Assembly: GCA_003263775.1 (NCBI GenBank) | Contig: JYJJ01000065.1 | Span: 94,809-158,808 of the forward strand | Direction: 5' to 3' | Origin: Vibrio maritimus | Lineage (GTDB): Bacteria; Pseudomonadota; Gammaproteobacteria; Enterobacterales; Vibrionaceae | Length of the DNA: 64,000 nucleotides | Part shown: positions 7,898 to 18,686 of the stretch, one piece after another | Layout of the letters: the number at the start of each line of letters is the position of its first letter | Position numbering within the stretch: the first letter of the stretch is position 1 | Notes under the pieces: generated by a model | What the model saw: only the letters and a program-made list of their open reading frames with translations | Told to the model about the DNA's origin: nothing | Databases searched by the model: none | Made by a program: the position numbers and the translations under genes

Positions 7898-9356
7898 CTA
7901 GTGACCAATCAAAGCAGGGATACCCGGCAATTGACCAACGACCGCGAGTGAGCCAATACAGACCACAAACGCAAGACCTGGGATCAGGTACTTGTCCTTT
8001 TTAGACAAGGTTTTAGCGCGCTCGCTATCGCCAATGAAGCCCATATTATCGAGCAGCATTGTTGTTGCCCAGCCGAACACCGGGTTCACAAACGCACACG
8101 AGAAGATACAGATACCCGCACTAAGAGAATCTTTGTGTTTGTGAATCATCTGCATGCCGGCTTCAAGTAGAGGCAGGAACACACCAACAATCAAAGCGAC
8201 GCGCAGCACTGGCTCCCACATGGCCAGATCCATTGGATAGCCCAGCACTGAGGCTAAAATACACAAAATGCCCGTAAGCAGTGCGCCGCCTGGAATAGGG
8301 CGTTTGGCAATGGCTGCCGGGATCATGTACGTCCCCCAAGAAGAGGCGAGATTCGAGCCGCCGAGTAGCGAACCAACACCTTGACGAATCGATGCCACCA
8401 TCATGGTGTCGTCAACGTTCATCAATACGCCTTTGGCCTCTTTTGGATAGTTCAACTCTTGGAACACACGGTGACCCAAATAGTCAGGAGACCACATCGC
8501 TACTGCCAACAGTGCAAAGGGTACAACCGCAATGTAGTGCTCAAGCGTCGGCCAGCCTAGCTTCCAGCCGGTGTCTTCACCCCACCAGTAGAATGGACTT
8601 AAATGTGGCAAACCCGGTTCGGTAGTAAAAGCAAACTCAGCGCCCATGGCGTACGCGACAATACCGGCAATCGCCGAGCAAAGCGGGATAGCTAGCCAGC
8701 GTTTGTTCACTTTAGCTAGGTAGCGTACACCAACACGGTGACGCCAATCACCGCAAACGAGATATAGCCATGACCACTAGCGCTTGCCCATGCTTCGGTT
8801 TTATTGATTTGACTAATTAGCCGACGGCACCCAAATAAATCAGCAAGCCTCCCCGTACACCGACCCCGGTGAGGGTCATTAACTTGGAGCCCCCTTTGGT
8901 GAGCGCGAGTATCATCCCGAATGCGCACACCATTATACCGAGTGCGAGTGGGTGTCCACCTGCGGCAGCCACAAGGGGTATCAGCGGTATCATCGGCCCA
9001 TGCGTTCCGGCAAGGTTCGCATTAGGGTTAAGAATCGCGGAGAACAAAATAACGAATAAAGCGCCCGCAATAAGCAGCTCATAACGCACGTTCTCTGCGA
9101 CAAACTCTGGTGATAAGCCAAATTGAGCCGCGAACACAGCGACCATGGCCGTCACCATGACGACTTTCCCTATGGTGGCGGCAATCGCTGGTACCCAGTC
9201 TTCTATCTCGATGCTGTAATCACGAAAGGGTAAGTGAATACCCCACCGTCTGAAGCTCATGATCTTAAGATCATGGTTCAGAAATTCTTCCCTGCTTTCA
9301 AACTCTTGCGCCTTACGGCGCATATCCCTATAAAAGGTTTTACTACTTCCAGACAT
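7898..9356 (-). CDS. DUF3360 family permease-like membrane protein (frameshifted)
   Basis: About 486 residues when joined. The cytoplasmic N-terminus (KTFYRDMRRKAQEFESREEF) is followed by some 12 helices, with conserved stretches such as SAILNPNANLAGTHGPMIPL, LTKGGSKLMTLTG and GVGSLLGGSNLASSWGTYM. These match the DUF3360 family, which is frequent in Vibrio and resembles SulP/NCS2-type permeases in layout. The substrate is unknown. Two breaks occur, near 8818 and 8722. Each is repaired by one G or C (GTCGGGCTA; TACCGCTAC). The ATG at 9356 has AAAGAGACGT upstream. Confidence 0.8.
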
Positions 9357-9717
9357 ACGTCTCTTTCCCTTGTGAGAGGGAGAACAACCAGTCTGTAATC
9401 AAGTCTACTTGCGCACGATATACCAACCTTCGATTGATACGAGTCGCATCCCAGCCGCTACCGTGCTCCTTCCTTTAATGCCAGAAGGGAGACTGAATGA
9501 TTTGGTGTTCTCCTTAGTGATAGCCAGTGCCAATCATCAGCACTGGCTGGATCCGTGTTTCACTATTGAATGAAAGGTAAATAAATTGAAAACGGCTTTT
9601 ATTGATTTGGATTAGCATGTCACCAATGATCGCGGGGTAAAGTGAGTTTTTTGTTGTAGTTGCGAGGCCGAGCACAGGTTCTTGCTATTAACTTATGAAA
9701 TCAAACATCTAGCGATA
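9357..9717. other. Divergent intergenic region with a 9-bp hairpin
   Basis: No gene is seen. AGCCAGTGC (9522-9530) and GCACTGGCT (9540-9548) form a perfect 9-bp inverted repeat with a 9-base loop and no T-run. It could be an operator or the base of a leader structure for the rightward signalling gene. AT-rich promoter-like sequence follows at 9570-9620. Confidence 0.45.
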
Positions 9718-12276
9718 ATGAAGATATCAGAGCACGCCAATCGAACGGAGCAATTATTCGGACTCCGCGCCGAAGACATTCATAAATGGATCGATGGTTT
9801 CTTCGAACACGATCGATTTGATCATGCTCTAAAGCAAGGAACAGTGGCTCGCGATCCCTACGATCACCGTCGATTTCGACACTGTAAAGAAGCGTTGAAC
9901 GAGGCGTATCAGGAGTTCGGTGGCCAGTATTCGCGCCAGCAGATACGCAATGTGTTTGAAACTCATATTCGTGATGATTACGACGGCTATATTCCTTCCC
10001 GTGCTGATTTTGAAAACGGCACGTTTCAAACCAAATACCACGATGCCCATGACGGCGATGAACTCAGTGCTGTATTGAGCGCCAATGAATTGATGGATTA
10101 CTTTGATGGCTTACATGCACGTCATTCTGAAAATCGCGGATTGTTAAACCGCTTTACCTTGCGCATTGTTGCTCCCTCGATTTTGGCGCTGGTGTTATTT
10201 GTTGCCGCGATTATTTTCGCCATTGTGCCCTTTGTTGAGCAGTCGATGGTCGAGCAAAAGCGCAACATGTTGGCACAGCTGACCTCTTCTGCGGCAAGTA
10301 TTGTTGATAGCTACATTGAGCTTGAGCAAAAAGGCGAGCTCAGCCTTCAAGAGGCGCAGACCCGCGCAAAGAACGAAATCGAAACCATGCGTTACGGGCC
10401 AAACAATCGCGATTACTTCTTCATTATCGACAGCAAGCCGACGATGTTGATGCACCCCTATCGCGCTGACTTAACTGGGCAAGATCTTAGTGATTATCGA
10501 GATAGCGACGGAGTTGCTGTGTTTGTCGAGTTCACTAAGCTAGTCGATAACCATCAACATGGCTTTTTAGAATACTTGTGGCAGTGGAATGACCAAGCGG
10601 ATGTGACCACGCCGAAACTGACCTATGTGGAAGGCATTGACGAGTGGCAATGGATCATAGGGACTGGTGTCTATTTGGACGATGTCCAGCAAGGTATCGA
10701 CAAACTAGAAGGGACGCTTTACACCATTTTTGCAGCGATTTTTGCCGGCCTTGTTGTGTGTATGGGCTTTGTGATGTCGCAGAGTAAAGTGATTGAAAAT
10801 CGGAAAAAGCGCGCCGAAATCGCGTTACATGAAGCGAAAGACCGCTATCGTGCTTTGGTCGAGTCATCGAATGAAGGCTACATTTTGGAGACCGACGGCA
10901 GATCATATACTCCAATGCCTGTCTTCATCGCATGGTAGGTTATAGTGCACACGACTTTGAGCAGCAAGATATCTGGTCTCGTTTGTTTACTCCATCACCT
11001 CAAAACACCAAAGTGCTGGCGCACCTTGAGGCACTGTTTGATGGTGGCGTTGAGCCTAGGGAGTTTGAAGCGCAACTTATCACTAAACACGGCAATACCC
11101 TAGATATCATTGTTAGCTCATCGCGTATCTTCTTGTCTGAAAAACAGGGGCACGTACTGTCGTTTAGGCCGATAACCCGCAAGATTTATGGCGGTAGTTT
11201 TGGCGTTATCGATGAGGTGCGTGACTATCAGCCTATGGTCGCTGATATCATTAGCAAGATCGAACAGAGCCACTCGCCAGGCCATGCTGTGGAAACGCTA
11301 AATCAATTGACGGGCGTCATTCGTCAGATGATAGAGTCTGGCTGCCGTCCAGAAATACTGCGCCGAACCATAGGCACTGCCTACGATGCGGCTATCTGCC
11401 GATTTATTCAGTTGGCGATGACTGAGCTTGGTGAGGCGCCAGTCCCATTTGCCTTTATTTCTTTTGGTAGTAATGCGCGCCACGACATGACGCTGTTTTC
11501 CGATCAAGATAACGCCATTGTGTTTGATGGTGCCAATTTAGAGCCTTCTGAGCTAAAGCAAGTTCGCCGCTACTTTTTGAGCTTGGCTGAACATGTCTGC
11601 TCCATGCTCAATCGAGCAGGGTATCGTTATTGCGAAGGACTTATCATGGCCTCGAATCACCAGTGGTGTTTGAGCCTTGATGAGTGGAATCGCAACTTTG
11701 AACGCTGGATAGCTGATGCCACTGCTGAGTCGATACTTGAACTGAATGTGTTTTTTGATATTCGCGCGACCTATGGTGAAAGTGCACTGGTGGATGCGAT
11801 GCACGACAATATTCAACAGCAGCTCAAGCTCCAGACATCGTTTTTTACCACGTATGCTCATAATTGTCTGCAGCATGAGATCCCGTTGACCACGACGAAG
11901 CAGATCAAAGCGGAGAATCACCAAGGCCAGTTAACCTTGAATCTGAAGCAATGCTTAAGACCAATGGAGATCTTTTGTCGTCTGTACGCGTTAAAACATG
12001 ATATTCGTGAGAGTAATACCGTCACAAGACTCAAACTCTTAGCGGCAAAGCAGGAGCTCGATGCCCCGACGCTCCGTGACATGCTGTATATCTTTGATCA
12101 TATATGGCAGCTACGATTCATGAATCAAATCGAACGAATACACCGATCTTTGCAAAGTGAATGATGATATCGACTTGGCTAAGCTATCGACGCTGGAGCG
12201 CCAACATTTAGAATCGGTACTTGAGCGAGTCAGCCTATTTCACGATAAAGTAGAGCGCGACTTTTTGCGGTTATAG
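9718..12276 (+). CDS. sCache-PAS-DUF294 nucleotidyltransferase-like signalling protein (frameshifted)
   Basis: A membrane signalling protein of about 853 residues. Its order is a cytoplasmic N-terminal region (1-145), a membrane helix (about 147-168), and an sCache_2 sensor with YFFIIDSKPTMLMHPYR and W-x-WIIGTGVYLDDV. A second helix (about 334-355) and a PAS domain come next. The end is a nucleotidyltransferase fold of the DUF294/GlnD type with GS-x-x-R...SDQDNA (FGSNARHDMTLFSDQDNAIV) and a helical C-terminal domain. Frames break near 10898 (restore one G, GACGGGCAG) and near 12162. DUF294 proteins are usually soluble CBS proteins, so linkage to a Cache sensor is notable. No ligand or partner can be read. 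The ATG at 9718 has a poor ribosome site. Confidence 0.75.
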
Positions 12277-12480
12277 GCCAGTAAAATTTGCGAGTGAGTT
12301 GGCGTAAAGACATACGGTTATTCATTGTCTCTTAGCTTTACTGATAGCTCGCTCGAAAACTTTCCAACCTATTGACAATCATCGCTTTATTAAGCGATCT
12401 CGGCGCGGCGAACCTTCTTATTACTGTCGATAATTGTTGTGCAAAAACAATTGGTTTCAGGAAATGAAGAGAGGAAGAGC

Positions 12481-13775
12481 ATGAACAAAGCCCTATGTTT
12501 AGCCGCCGCGCTAGGCTTATCATTGCCGAGTGCATTCGCCAATGACAAAGTTGTCGCTGGCTATTTTGCCGATTGGCAATACCAAGACCAACGAAACCCT
12601 TACACGGTTCAAGATATTCCCGCCGACCAGCTCACCCATGTTATTTATGCCTTTTTGAGCATGTGCGGCCCTCATACCGCGGCCTCTACTGCGGTGCAGC
12701 AGCAAATCGCCACCGCGTGCGAAGGTAAAAAGCCGTTTACGGCAGTCATTGTTGACCAACAATCAGCACTAGAAGTGGACTTTGGTGAGGTCGATGTTGA
12801 CGTTAATTATCAAGGGCACTTTGCTCAGTTCGCGCAGCTCAAACAGAGTCATCCTGAACTGAAAATCCTACCGTCATTTGGTGGCTGGACTATGTCAGAG
12901 CCGTTTCATGCTATGGCAAAAGATCCCGAGCACGTAAAATGGTTTGCTAAAACCGCCGTTGAGCTGATTGCGAAGTATGACTTTTTTGATGGTATTGACT
13001 TAGATTGGGAGTACCCTGCGGTGGTGGCTTAACCACATCGCCTTGGAACCCAGAAACCAAACTCAGTGATGAAGATAAGCTCTCAGAAAAACAAGCGTTT
13101 ACGCTGTTGGTGAAAGAGCTTCGCCAAAATATGGACGCGCTCGGCAGCAAAACGGGTAAAGATTACCAACTTGGTACAGCCGTTGGGGTAGGGTTTAAAG
13201 CGACGAGTATTGATTGGCCAGTTGTGTCCAAAGATATCGATCTGATGTTCGCGATGACGTATGACTATTTGGGCGGCTGGGGCACACAAACAGGACACTT
13301 AACCAACTTGTTTGCAACTGATAACGGCTGGTGGGGAATGGGTACAGATGCTTTTGTTAAGCAAATGCTCGACCTTGGTATGCCCGCAGATAAGATTGTC
13401 GTAGGCGCCGCGTTCTATGGTCGTGGCTGGGAAGGCACGAAGAACTTTGATGGCAAAACCTTACCGGCTGAGTTTACCTCAGCGAAAGGTGCATCCTTTG
13501 GTACCGTCGAGCCCGCCTCATTTCAGTTCTGGGATCTCGTTCGTAATTACACCGCTAAAGAAGGGTATGTGGAAGGTTACGATGAAAATGCTCATGCTCC
13601 TTACCTTTGGAATGCGGAAAAACAGATCTTCATTAGCTACGACAACGAGCAATCCATTAAAGCCAAGGCTGATTGGGTGAAGCAAAACAAACATGCAGGC
13701 TTATTTGTTTGGGAGTTGTCGGGAGATAACAATGGAGAGCTGACGAAAACGATGTCTGAAGCGCTTAAGAAGTAG
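12481..13775 (+). CDS. GH18 chitinase, secreted (frameshifted)
   Basis: A family 18 glycoside hydrolase of about 431 residues that hydrolyses chitin or chitooligosaccharides. The signal peptide is MNKALCLAAALGLSLPSAFA. The catalytic signature is FFDGIDLDWEYP, with D170, D173, D175 and the proton donor E177. SFGGWTMSEPF and the late MTYDYLGGWG and LFVWELSGDN motifs complete the barrel. There is no carbohydrate-binding module. The frame stops at 13032 just after the catalytic motif. One G restored near 13019 (CCTGGCGGTGG) rejoins it, so the enzyme is probably intact. The ATG follows AGAGAGGAAGAGC. A terminator follows the gene. Confidence 0.85.
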
Positions 13776-13793
13776 TCTTCATAGAGAATAAAT

Positions 13794-13824
13794 TAAACCG
13801 GCCCAAGAGGTCGGTTTGTTTTTT
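13794..13824 (+). terminator. Rho-independent terminator after the chitinase gene
   Basis: AAACCGGCC pairs with the GGTCGGTTT region across a short CAAGA loop and is followed by a T-rich run to 13824. Confidence 0.7.
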
Positions 13825-13988
13825 AAGCCTCGACTTGGGAAGCACTATGCTCCGTTATAGTTGCATTTTTTATAGCGGAAGTTTTCTGTGTGACTAGTTC
13901 ACAAAGCACGATCGCTTATTTGGCTTGATGAATCTAAATCGATAAACTTCGCGCATGATAGGTGGATGTTCACGATAAGGAAGCTGTA

Positions 13989-14819
13989 TTGAAATACTTA
14001 GGAACTGCCGCGCTTTGTTTATTTTCAACCATGGTGCAATCAAACGATTTATGTATGACTGAGGAGCAGCGTGTTGCTGGCTGTGAATTAAGAAACGGGA
14101 AATCGGTCAGCTTTTGCAAGGCCAGCAATGGCATTACAACCTATCGATACGGGAGTGTGAATAAGCTTGAACTGGAAATTGCTGAGCAAAAGCCAGGCAC
14201 CATGCTCACATTGAGTGAAAGCTACTCCAAAGGCGCCGCGCAAGAGTATCAGGCACAAAATGGCAGCTACCAATACACGTTTCTCGATGCGCTATATGGC
14301 GATATGGAAGCGGTATATTTGCTATCAGAAATGGCTCATCGCGGTTACGATGTTCCTTGGGTTAGTGAGAGTACGCTAGCCCATCATACAGTCGATAAGC
14401 ACCTTACGGTATCTCACAGCAGCAAAGGTGATCTCGCTAGGCTTTATTGCCAAGATGATGATCATTTCTATGGAAAGCCACATAATCAAGCGCAGTATAT
14501 TTATATTTTGCGTGAGACGACGGACAAATACCGCACCACGGTACCAGCAGAGATAGCAGAGTGTCAGCCTGATTCTAAACGTTGTTTATCTATCTACGAA
14601 GACTATCAACAAGAGTTCGCTGTGCTCTACTTTCCAGCGATTGGAAATAGTGTATTTGTTAACAACACAGCCTATTTGATAAAAATGAACAGCGGCGCAA
14701 TGGTTAAATTAGCGCCGGAGATTGTGGACACCCAAAATCAAGCACAGTCGAATGGGAGTGGAATCATTCACCTTACACTCGACAATCAACAAACCGTGAT
14801 TGGATTAGAAACCAAGTAG
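13989..14819 (+). CDS. Secreted protein of unknown function
   Basis: A 276-residue exported protein. The TTG at 13989 is chosen because AAGGAAG lies just upstream and the product then begins with a signal peptide (MKYLGTAALCLFSTMVQS). The alternative GTG at 13962 would add nine charged residues. The mature protein begins NDLCMTEEQRVAGCEL and carries eight or so cysteines spread over its length, which suggests disulfides in the periplasm. No domain is recognised. It lies between the chitinase and a convergent BCCT gene. Confidence 0.65.
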   Translation: MKYLGTAALCLFSTMVQSNDLCMTEEQRVAGCELRNGKSVSFCKASNGITTYRYGSVNKLELEIAEQKPGTMLTLSESYSKGAAQEYQAQNGSYQYTFLDALYGDMEAVYLLSEMAHRGYDVPWVSESTLAHHTVDKHLTVSHSSKGDLARLYCQDDDHFYGKPHNQAQYIYILRETTDKYRTTVPAEIAECQPDSKRCLSIYEDYQQEFAVLYFPAIGNSVFVNNTAYLIKMNSGAMVKLAPEIVDTQNQAQSNGSGIIHLTLDNQQTVIGLETK

Positions 14820-14867
14820 CCCATCGTTGTTTGAGTAGTTTTGGATTCAGCGTTAATGACAAAAAGT

Positions 14868-14890
14868 AAGCCGACCTTTTAGGTCGGCTT
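14868..14890. terminator. Terminator between convergent genes
   Basis: AAGCCGACCT (14868-14877) pairs perfectly with AGGTCGGCTT (14881-14890). There is an AAAAAG stretch on the left, so the minus-strand transcript has a T-run. Confidence 0.7.
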
Positions 14891-14896
14891 CGTGGT

Positions 14897-16505
14897 TTAT
14901 AGGCCTTGTGCCTTCGCCATGCTATTGGCGATTTTAGGGGCATACCAAAGGCTTGGGGCGATAATGAATGACGCTGGTACCGCAGTAATTACAATGAAAG
15001 ATTGCAATGCAGAAATGCCGCCACTGCCCATTGAAATCAACACGATCGCCACTGCGCCCATAATTACTCCCCAGAAAGCGCGGATCAGAGCATTCGGCTC
15101 TTTGTCGCCGGAGATCACCATAGTAATGGTATAGGTCATTGAGTCACCCGTGGTCACAATGAAGGTGGTGGTTAAAATTAAGAACAGGATTGAAATCAGC
15201 ATCGGGAAGGGAAGCTGCATAGTGATCGCCAGCAGCGCGCCTGGCATATTGAAGCCTTCAAAACCGGCTTTAATGATACCAGGCGTAGCTAGTTCAAAGG
15301 CCAATCCAGAGCCACCCACGATGGTAAACCAAAAGCACGTCAGTAATGGAGCGGCAATGCTTATGGAGAGAATTAACTGTCGAATGGTGCGGCCACGTGA
15401 AATTCGTGCGATAAAAATGGCCATCATTGGAGCATAGCCAATAAACCAGCCCCAGAAGAACACGGTCCACCAACCCAGCCATTGAGTATCACCGCGGTAC
15501 ATCGCCATCGGCACAAACTGATCGATCATGGTCCCAAGGCCTTGAACATAGCTGTCGATAATAAAGCGAGTAGGGCCAGCAATTAAGATGAAAAAGATGA
15601 GCGCCGCAGCAAGAATGACATTGTAGCGGCTGACCAATTGAATTCCGCGATTTACGCCACTCAGTGCCGACAAGGTATAAAACAGCATCGCAATGACGAC
15701 CACAGTAGCCTGAGTGGCAAAGGTATCGGGAATAGAAAATAGCGCTTGCATCGCATAACTGATCTGGAGGCCAAGAAAACCAATCGGACCAATGGTACCC
15801 GCCGCAACTGCAATGATGCTCAAGGCATCGATGGTATTACCGACCCAGCCTTCAATAGCGCGCTGTCCGAGCAATGGGTAGAGCAGAGTGCGGGGTTTAA
15901 GTGGCAGGCCTTTATCGTAATGCAAATGCATCAGCACAATCGATGACAGCCACCCAACACTGCCCATGCAAGAAAGCCCCAGTGAACAAAGGATTGTGAC
16001 AGTGCATTGATGGCGTTGTTTTCTGGTGAAGAAGAGCGAATAGTGGTGGTGGAGATAAGTAGTGAGCGATAGGTTCGGCTGCGGCCCAAAAGACGCCGCC
16101 ACCTGCGAGCAGAGTACAAAGTACAATCGACATCCACTTGAAGCTTTCAACATCAGGGCGTGCCATTCCACCAAGCCTTACATCTCCCGTGCGGCCAAAA
16201 CAAAGTGCGAGACCAATAATGAAGTTCGCCAGCAAAAGCAGCTGCCAAAAGGCACCAAAATAACGGGTGGCTAGGTCAAAGCCTGAATTTACGGCGTTGG
16301 AGAGGGCGATAGGGTGTGTCAATGCAAGAAGGACAAAGAGGGTTAGGAAAGAGCCGCTGAGCCAGAATACAGGGTTGTTCATTTCTAGTTTTTCAGCAAG
16401 GCTCTTGATGCGTTCAGGTGGATGAATCGCATCATACGCGGGTATCGATGCGGCTGAGCAAGCCTCAACCGTATTGGAATTTGACATTAAATTATCACTG
16501 TTCAC
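14897..16505 (-). CDS. BCCT family transporter (frameshifted)
   Basis: A betaine/choline/carnitine-type secondary transporter of about 535 residues. Such proteins import quaternary ammonium osmolytes or DMSP-like compounds with Na+ or H+. The signature is WWTVFFWGWFIGYAPMMAIFIARISRGRTIRQLI, given here as the conserved WGWFIGYAPMM core, with ten or more helices around it. The N-terminal part to about residue 160 is in one frame. A short middle piece (SFVHWGFLAWAVLGG) is in another, and the rest is in a third, so there are at least two shifts near 16030 and 15955. The GTG at 16505 or the ATG at 16487 could be the start; neither has a clear ribosome site. The substrate cannot be assigned. Confidence 0.8.
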
Positions 16506-16744
16506 GGAGCGCTGTTTAATTATCGCGCTGTGGATTTAAATGTGGCCATGCAATAGAAAATGTGACCTACATCATAAAATGGTCGGGCATCCTAACACAA
16601 AGCGTATTCAGGTTCAGAAGTTTTTTTGAGCGTTCAAGCTGTTGCTATGAGTGTGGTGTGACATGGTTGGAGGGGCTATGAAAGCTTGATATTTACTGAT
16701 TGAATCGATTTATTCACCAAAACGAGTATTACTGTATTGCGACC

Positions 16745-17113
16745 TTAAGCTCTTAGCTGCTCTAGAAAGCCTTGATAGTCGAGGTAAGCTTTACGCACTC
16801 TCTCTGGAATTGGTTTTTCATAGACTCGAGCGTCATCAATTTTGGCCATCGACCAGCCTTGGAATATCGGTTCTTCATAACACGTTACAGTTCCTTGATG
16901 AGGACTGGTTAGCAGGGCATGGCGCAAGTTCTGCACATGATACCAAGGAGAACTTTTGCTTCTAAAATGGTTAAGGATTGGAAATTGGATCAGAAAAATT
17001 TCGCAGCACAATAGCTGCGCCATTAGACAATCCACACTATTGCGCGCTTCCTCTGGGTAATAATGGATAACTTTATTGAGCTCACGGTTACATTCTTGGA
17101 TAACGTTGGCCAA
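16745..17113 (-). CDS. Hypothetical protein
   Basis: A 122-residue soluble protein starting with TTG. The start is set by a near-perfect AGGAGGA six bases upstream. The sequence is rich in Cys, His and Tyr (DCLMAQLLCCEIFL, PWYHVQNLRHALL, VTCYEEPIFQGW), with a helical C-terminus (VRKAYLDYQGFLEQL). It has no signal peptide. I do not recognise the family. It is monocistronic, with about 240 bases of non-coding sequence upstream of the neighbouring BCCT gene. Confidence 0.6.
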   Translation of the reverse strand: MANVIQECNRELNKVIHYYPEEARNSVDCLMAQLLCCEIFLIQFPILNHFRSKSSPWYHVQNLRHALLTSPHQGTVTCYEEPIFQGWSMAKIDDARVYEKPIPERVRKAYLDYQGFLEQLRA

Positions 17114-17288
17114 ATAATTCCTCCTATATACTGTTCACTCGCCTGACTTCAGGAGTGATATCAAGATGAGCCTACTATAGAAGGTAAGCTAGGAGCTCGA
17201 GCTACGCCAGTCAAGTTAAAGGATTGGCCTTGACTGGCGATTGATGAGTGTGTGGTAGTTATTTCACTACCGGATTGTTTGTGTGCCG

Positions 17289-17606
17289 CTAGCGGTTGCG
17301 TTGAGTGTGCATTGTTTTTGCTGAATGTTTTTGGCTTTTGTTTACTTTATTGACAAGCGTAACAAGGCCGTAAGTGACAGCGAAGGGAACTGAAGTGAGT
17401 ACAAGCAATTTCACGAAGGACATCACGAACATGAATAGGAATGGCGCTGATTTTTCATCGCTATGTGATTCTGCCATCATGGCTGAACTGTTAATAGACT
17501 CCGCCCATGAAGAAAACTCTATCGTCCACATCAATCCACTGAAAATCAATGAAATAAGAACAATAATGATCGTTCTTTGCTGCCAGTTTTTTGCCAGATG
17601 TTTCAT
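17289..17606 (-). CDS. Small two-helix membrane protein in a DUF4405 operon
   Basis: About 105 residues starting at the ATG that overlaps the stop of the upstream DUF4405 gene (ATGA), a sign of translational coupling. Two membrane helices are clear: TIIIVLISLIFSGLMWTIEF at about 12-31, and FVMSFVKLLVLTSVPFAVTY at about 60-80. Between them lies a periplasmic Ser/Glu/His-rich loop, and the tail is basic and Asn/Lys-rich. The family is unrecognised. The tight coupling suggests it forms a complex with, or helps, the heme-type membrane protein. Confidence 0.65.
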   Translation of the reverse strand: MKHLAKNWQQRTIIIVLISLIFSGLMWTIEFSSWAESINSSAMMAESHSDEKSAPFLFMFVMSFVKLLVLTSVPFAVTYGLVTLVNKVNKSQKHSAKTMHTQRNR

Positions 17607-18090
17607 TGAGTACCTGCCTTTGTATCGCGTTTCTGAATCATTTTCTTGGTCATTGTTTTTATCCAAGTCCAATGCAGAGCAAGGTGTACGCCAAGCATTG
17701 GCATAACCAGATTACCAAGTCGTGGTGAAGCTTTGACCAAACAGGCAAGATATCGACAGGTAACCCTAATTGTGGAAGCAGTGCTTCTGAAACAAGGAAT
17801 CCGCTCACTGTTGCCATCAACATTACCAGGTAGAAAAGGGCATCCCAAATGGCGTTGAATCGATCTTTATTGGATTGGCGGTGAATAAAGTTCTTAGGTA
17901 AGGCAACCATCCAATCCCAGTGCAGCAGTAAGTGGATAATAAGCGGGATAATGAACAGCAGACTCAACCACTCGTGTGCCCATATTCCGGTGACTTTTGG
18001 AATGCAGACCAAAATGAAGCCGATCAGCAATACGCTATCCATGACGTATTGTGTTTTGGCTAGGCTATCTCTCCAAGTTCTTGTTTGCAT
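17603..18090 (-). CDS. DUF4405 / cytochrome b561-like membrane protein (frameshifted)
   Basis: A protein of about 162 residues with four helices and conserved histidines in HLLLHWDWM and LHHDLGNLVMPMLGVHLALHWTWI, the pattern of the DUF4405 heme-binding membrane family. Such proteins act as membrane b-type electron carriers. The frame is broken near 17720; one C restored (CACGACCTTGG) continues the family motif to a stop at 17603. It is followed by a coupled small membrane protein. The position beside the extracellular electron transfer locus may be chance, and the link to electron transfer is inference. Confidence 0.7.
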
Positions 18091-18161
18091 GATGAGGCGT
18101 CCGAATCAAACTGCGTGCGTTAAGAAGTCATGTCTATACGCTACCAATTTCAAGTCGTGAT

Positions 18162-18605
18162 TCAATTTGTTTTACAGTGATTTACAAATTGAGCCTCTTT
18201 ACTAGCCTTTAACGCTGTAGGGCCATCATATTCCATTTTTAAGAATGTACTCTCGCACGCGCGATACGTCTGAGCACCCTCTTTACTTTGAGGAGGCACA
18301 TTCCTCATTTTGTGCATTTGTCGCAATACCTGATTTCTTTTGCGGCCATCGAAGTTGATGCGTGTTTCCGCTAAGCCACCAAATTTCACATGATCATAAT
18401 GAACGTGCCAATACGCGCCTTTCCCCGCTTTATATGCATTGGCTCCACCGGCCAGTTGTAAAACGTTGGCTTGTAATTGCGACACCGGACTAGAGCGGTT
18501 GTCCTGCAAAGGCGCTGCATGTGATGTGAGCTTGCGGCGCTGGACAAGCGCTGATTTCGCTGCGTATTGGCTCTGTGTTGAATCTGAGATTTGATGGGAG
18601 TACAT
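18162..18605 (-). CDS. Unknown protein with eCIS-like leader repeat and HVHYDH motif
   Basis: A 147-residue protein with a good AAGGAGA ribosome site. The N-terminal half is low complexity with the pattern ...LVQRRKL...LQDNRSS...VSQLQANVLQLAGG. This resembles the spacer or leader regions of proteins associated with extracellular contractile injection systems and some polymorphic toxins. The C-terminal half is compact: AYWHVHYDHVKFGG, then a basic TRINFDGRKRNQVLRQM. The fold and function are unknown. It lies 82 bases downstream of the MtrB-like gene on the same strand, but its composition differs, so it is probably not part of the electron transfer operon. Confidence 0.55.
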   Translation of the reverse strand: MYSHQISDSTQSQYAAKSALVQRRKLTSHAAPLQDNRSSPVSQLQANVLQLAGGANAYKAGKGAYWHVHYDHVKFGGLAETRINFDGRKRNQVLRQMHKMRNVPPQSKEGAQTYRACESTFLKMEYDGPTALKASKEAQFVNHCKTN

Positions 18606-18686
18606 CCGCTGTTTCTCCTTGGTGGCTATGCATTTTGTATTTGGGCATAGAGATATCTATAGGAAACAAGCGGATGAAAATCAAAA

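Noticed and set aside
12153..12276. Separate small gene starting at the GTG/ATG near 12157 after the DUF294 frame
   Set aside because: Its sequence is a natural helical end of the DUF294 protein and there is no ribosome site; treated as a frameshifted tail.
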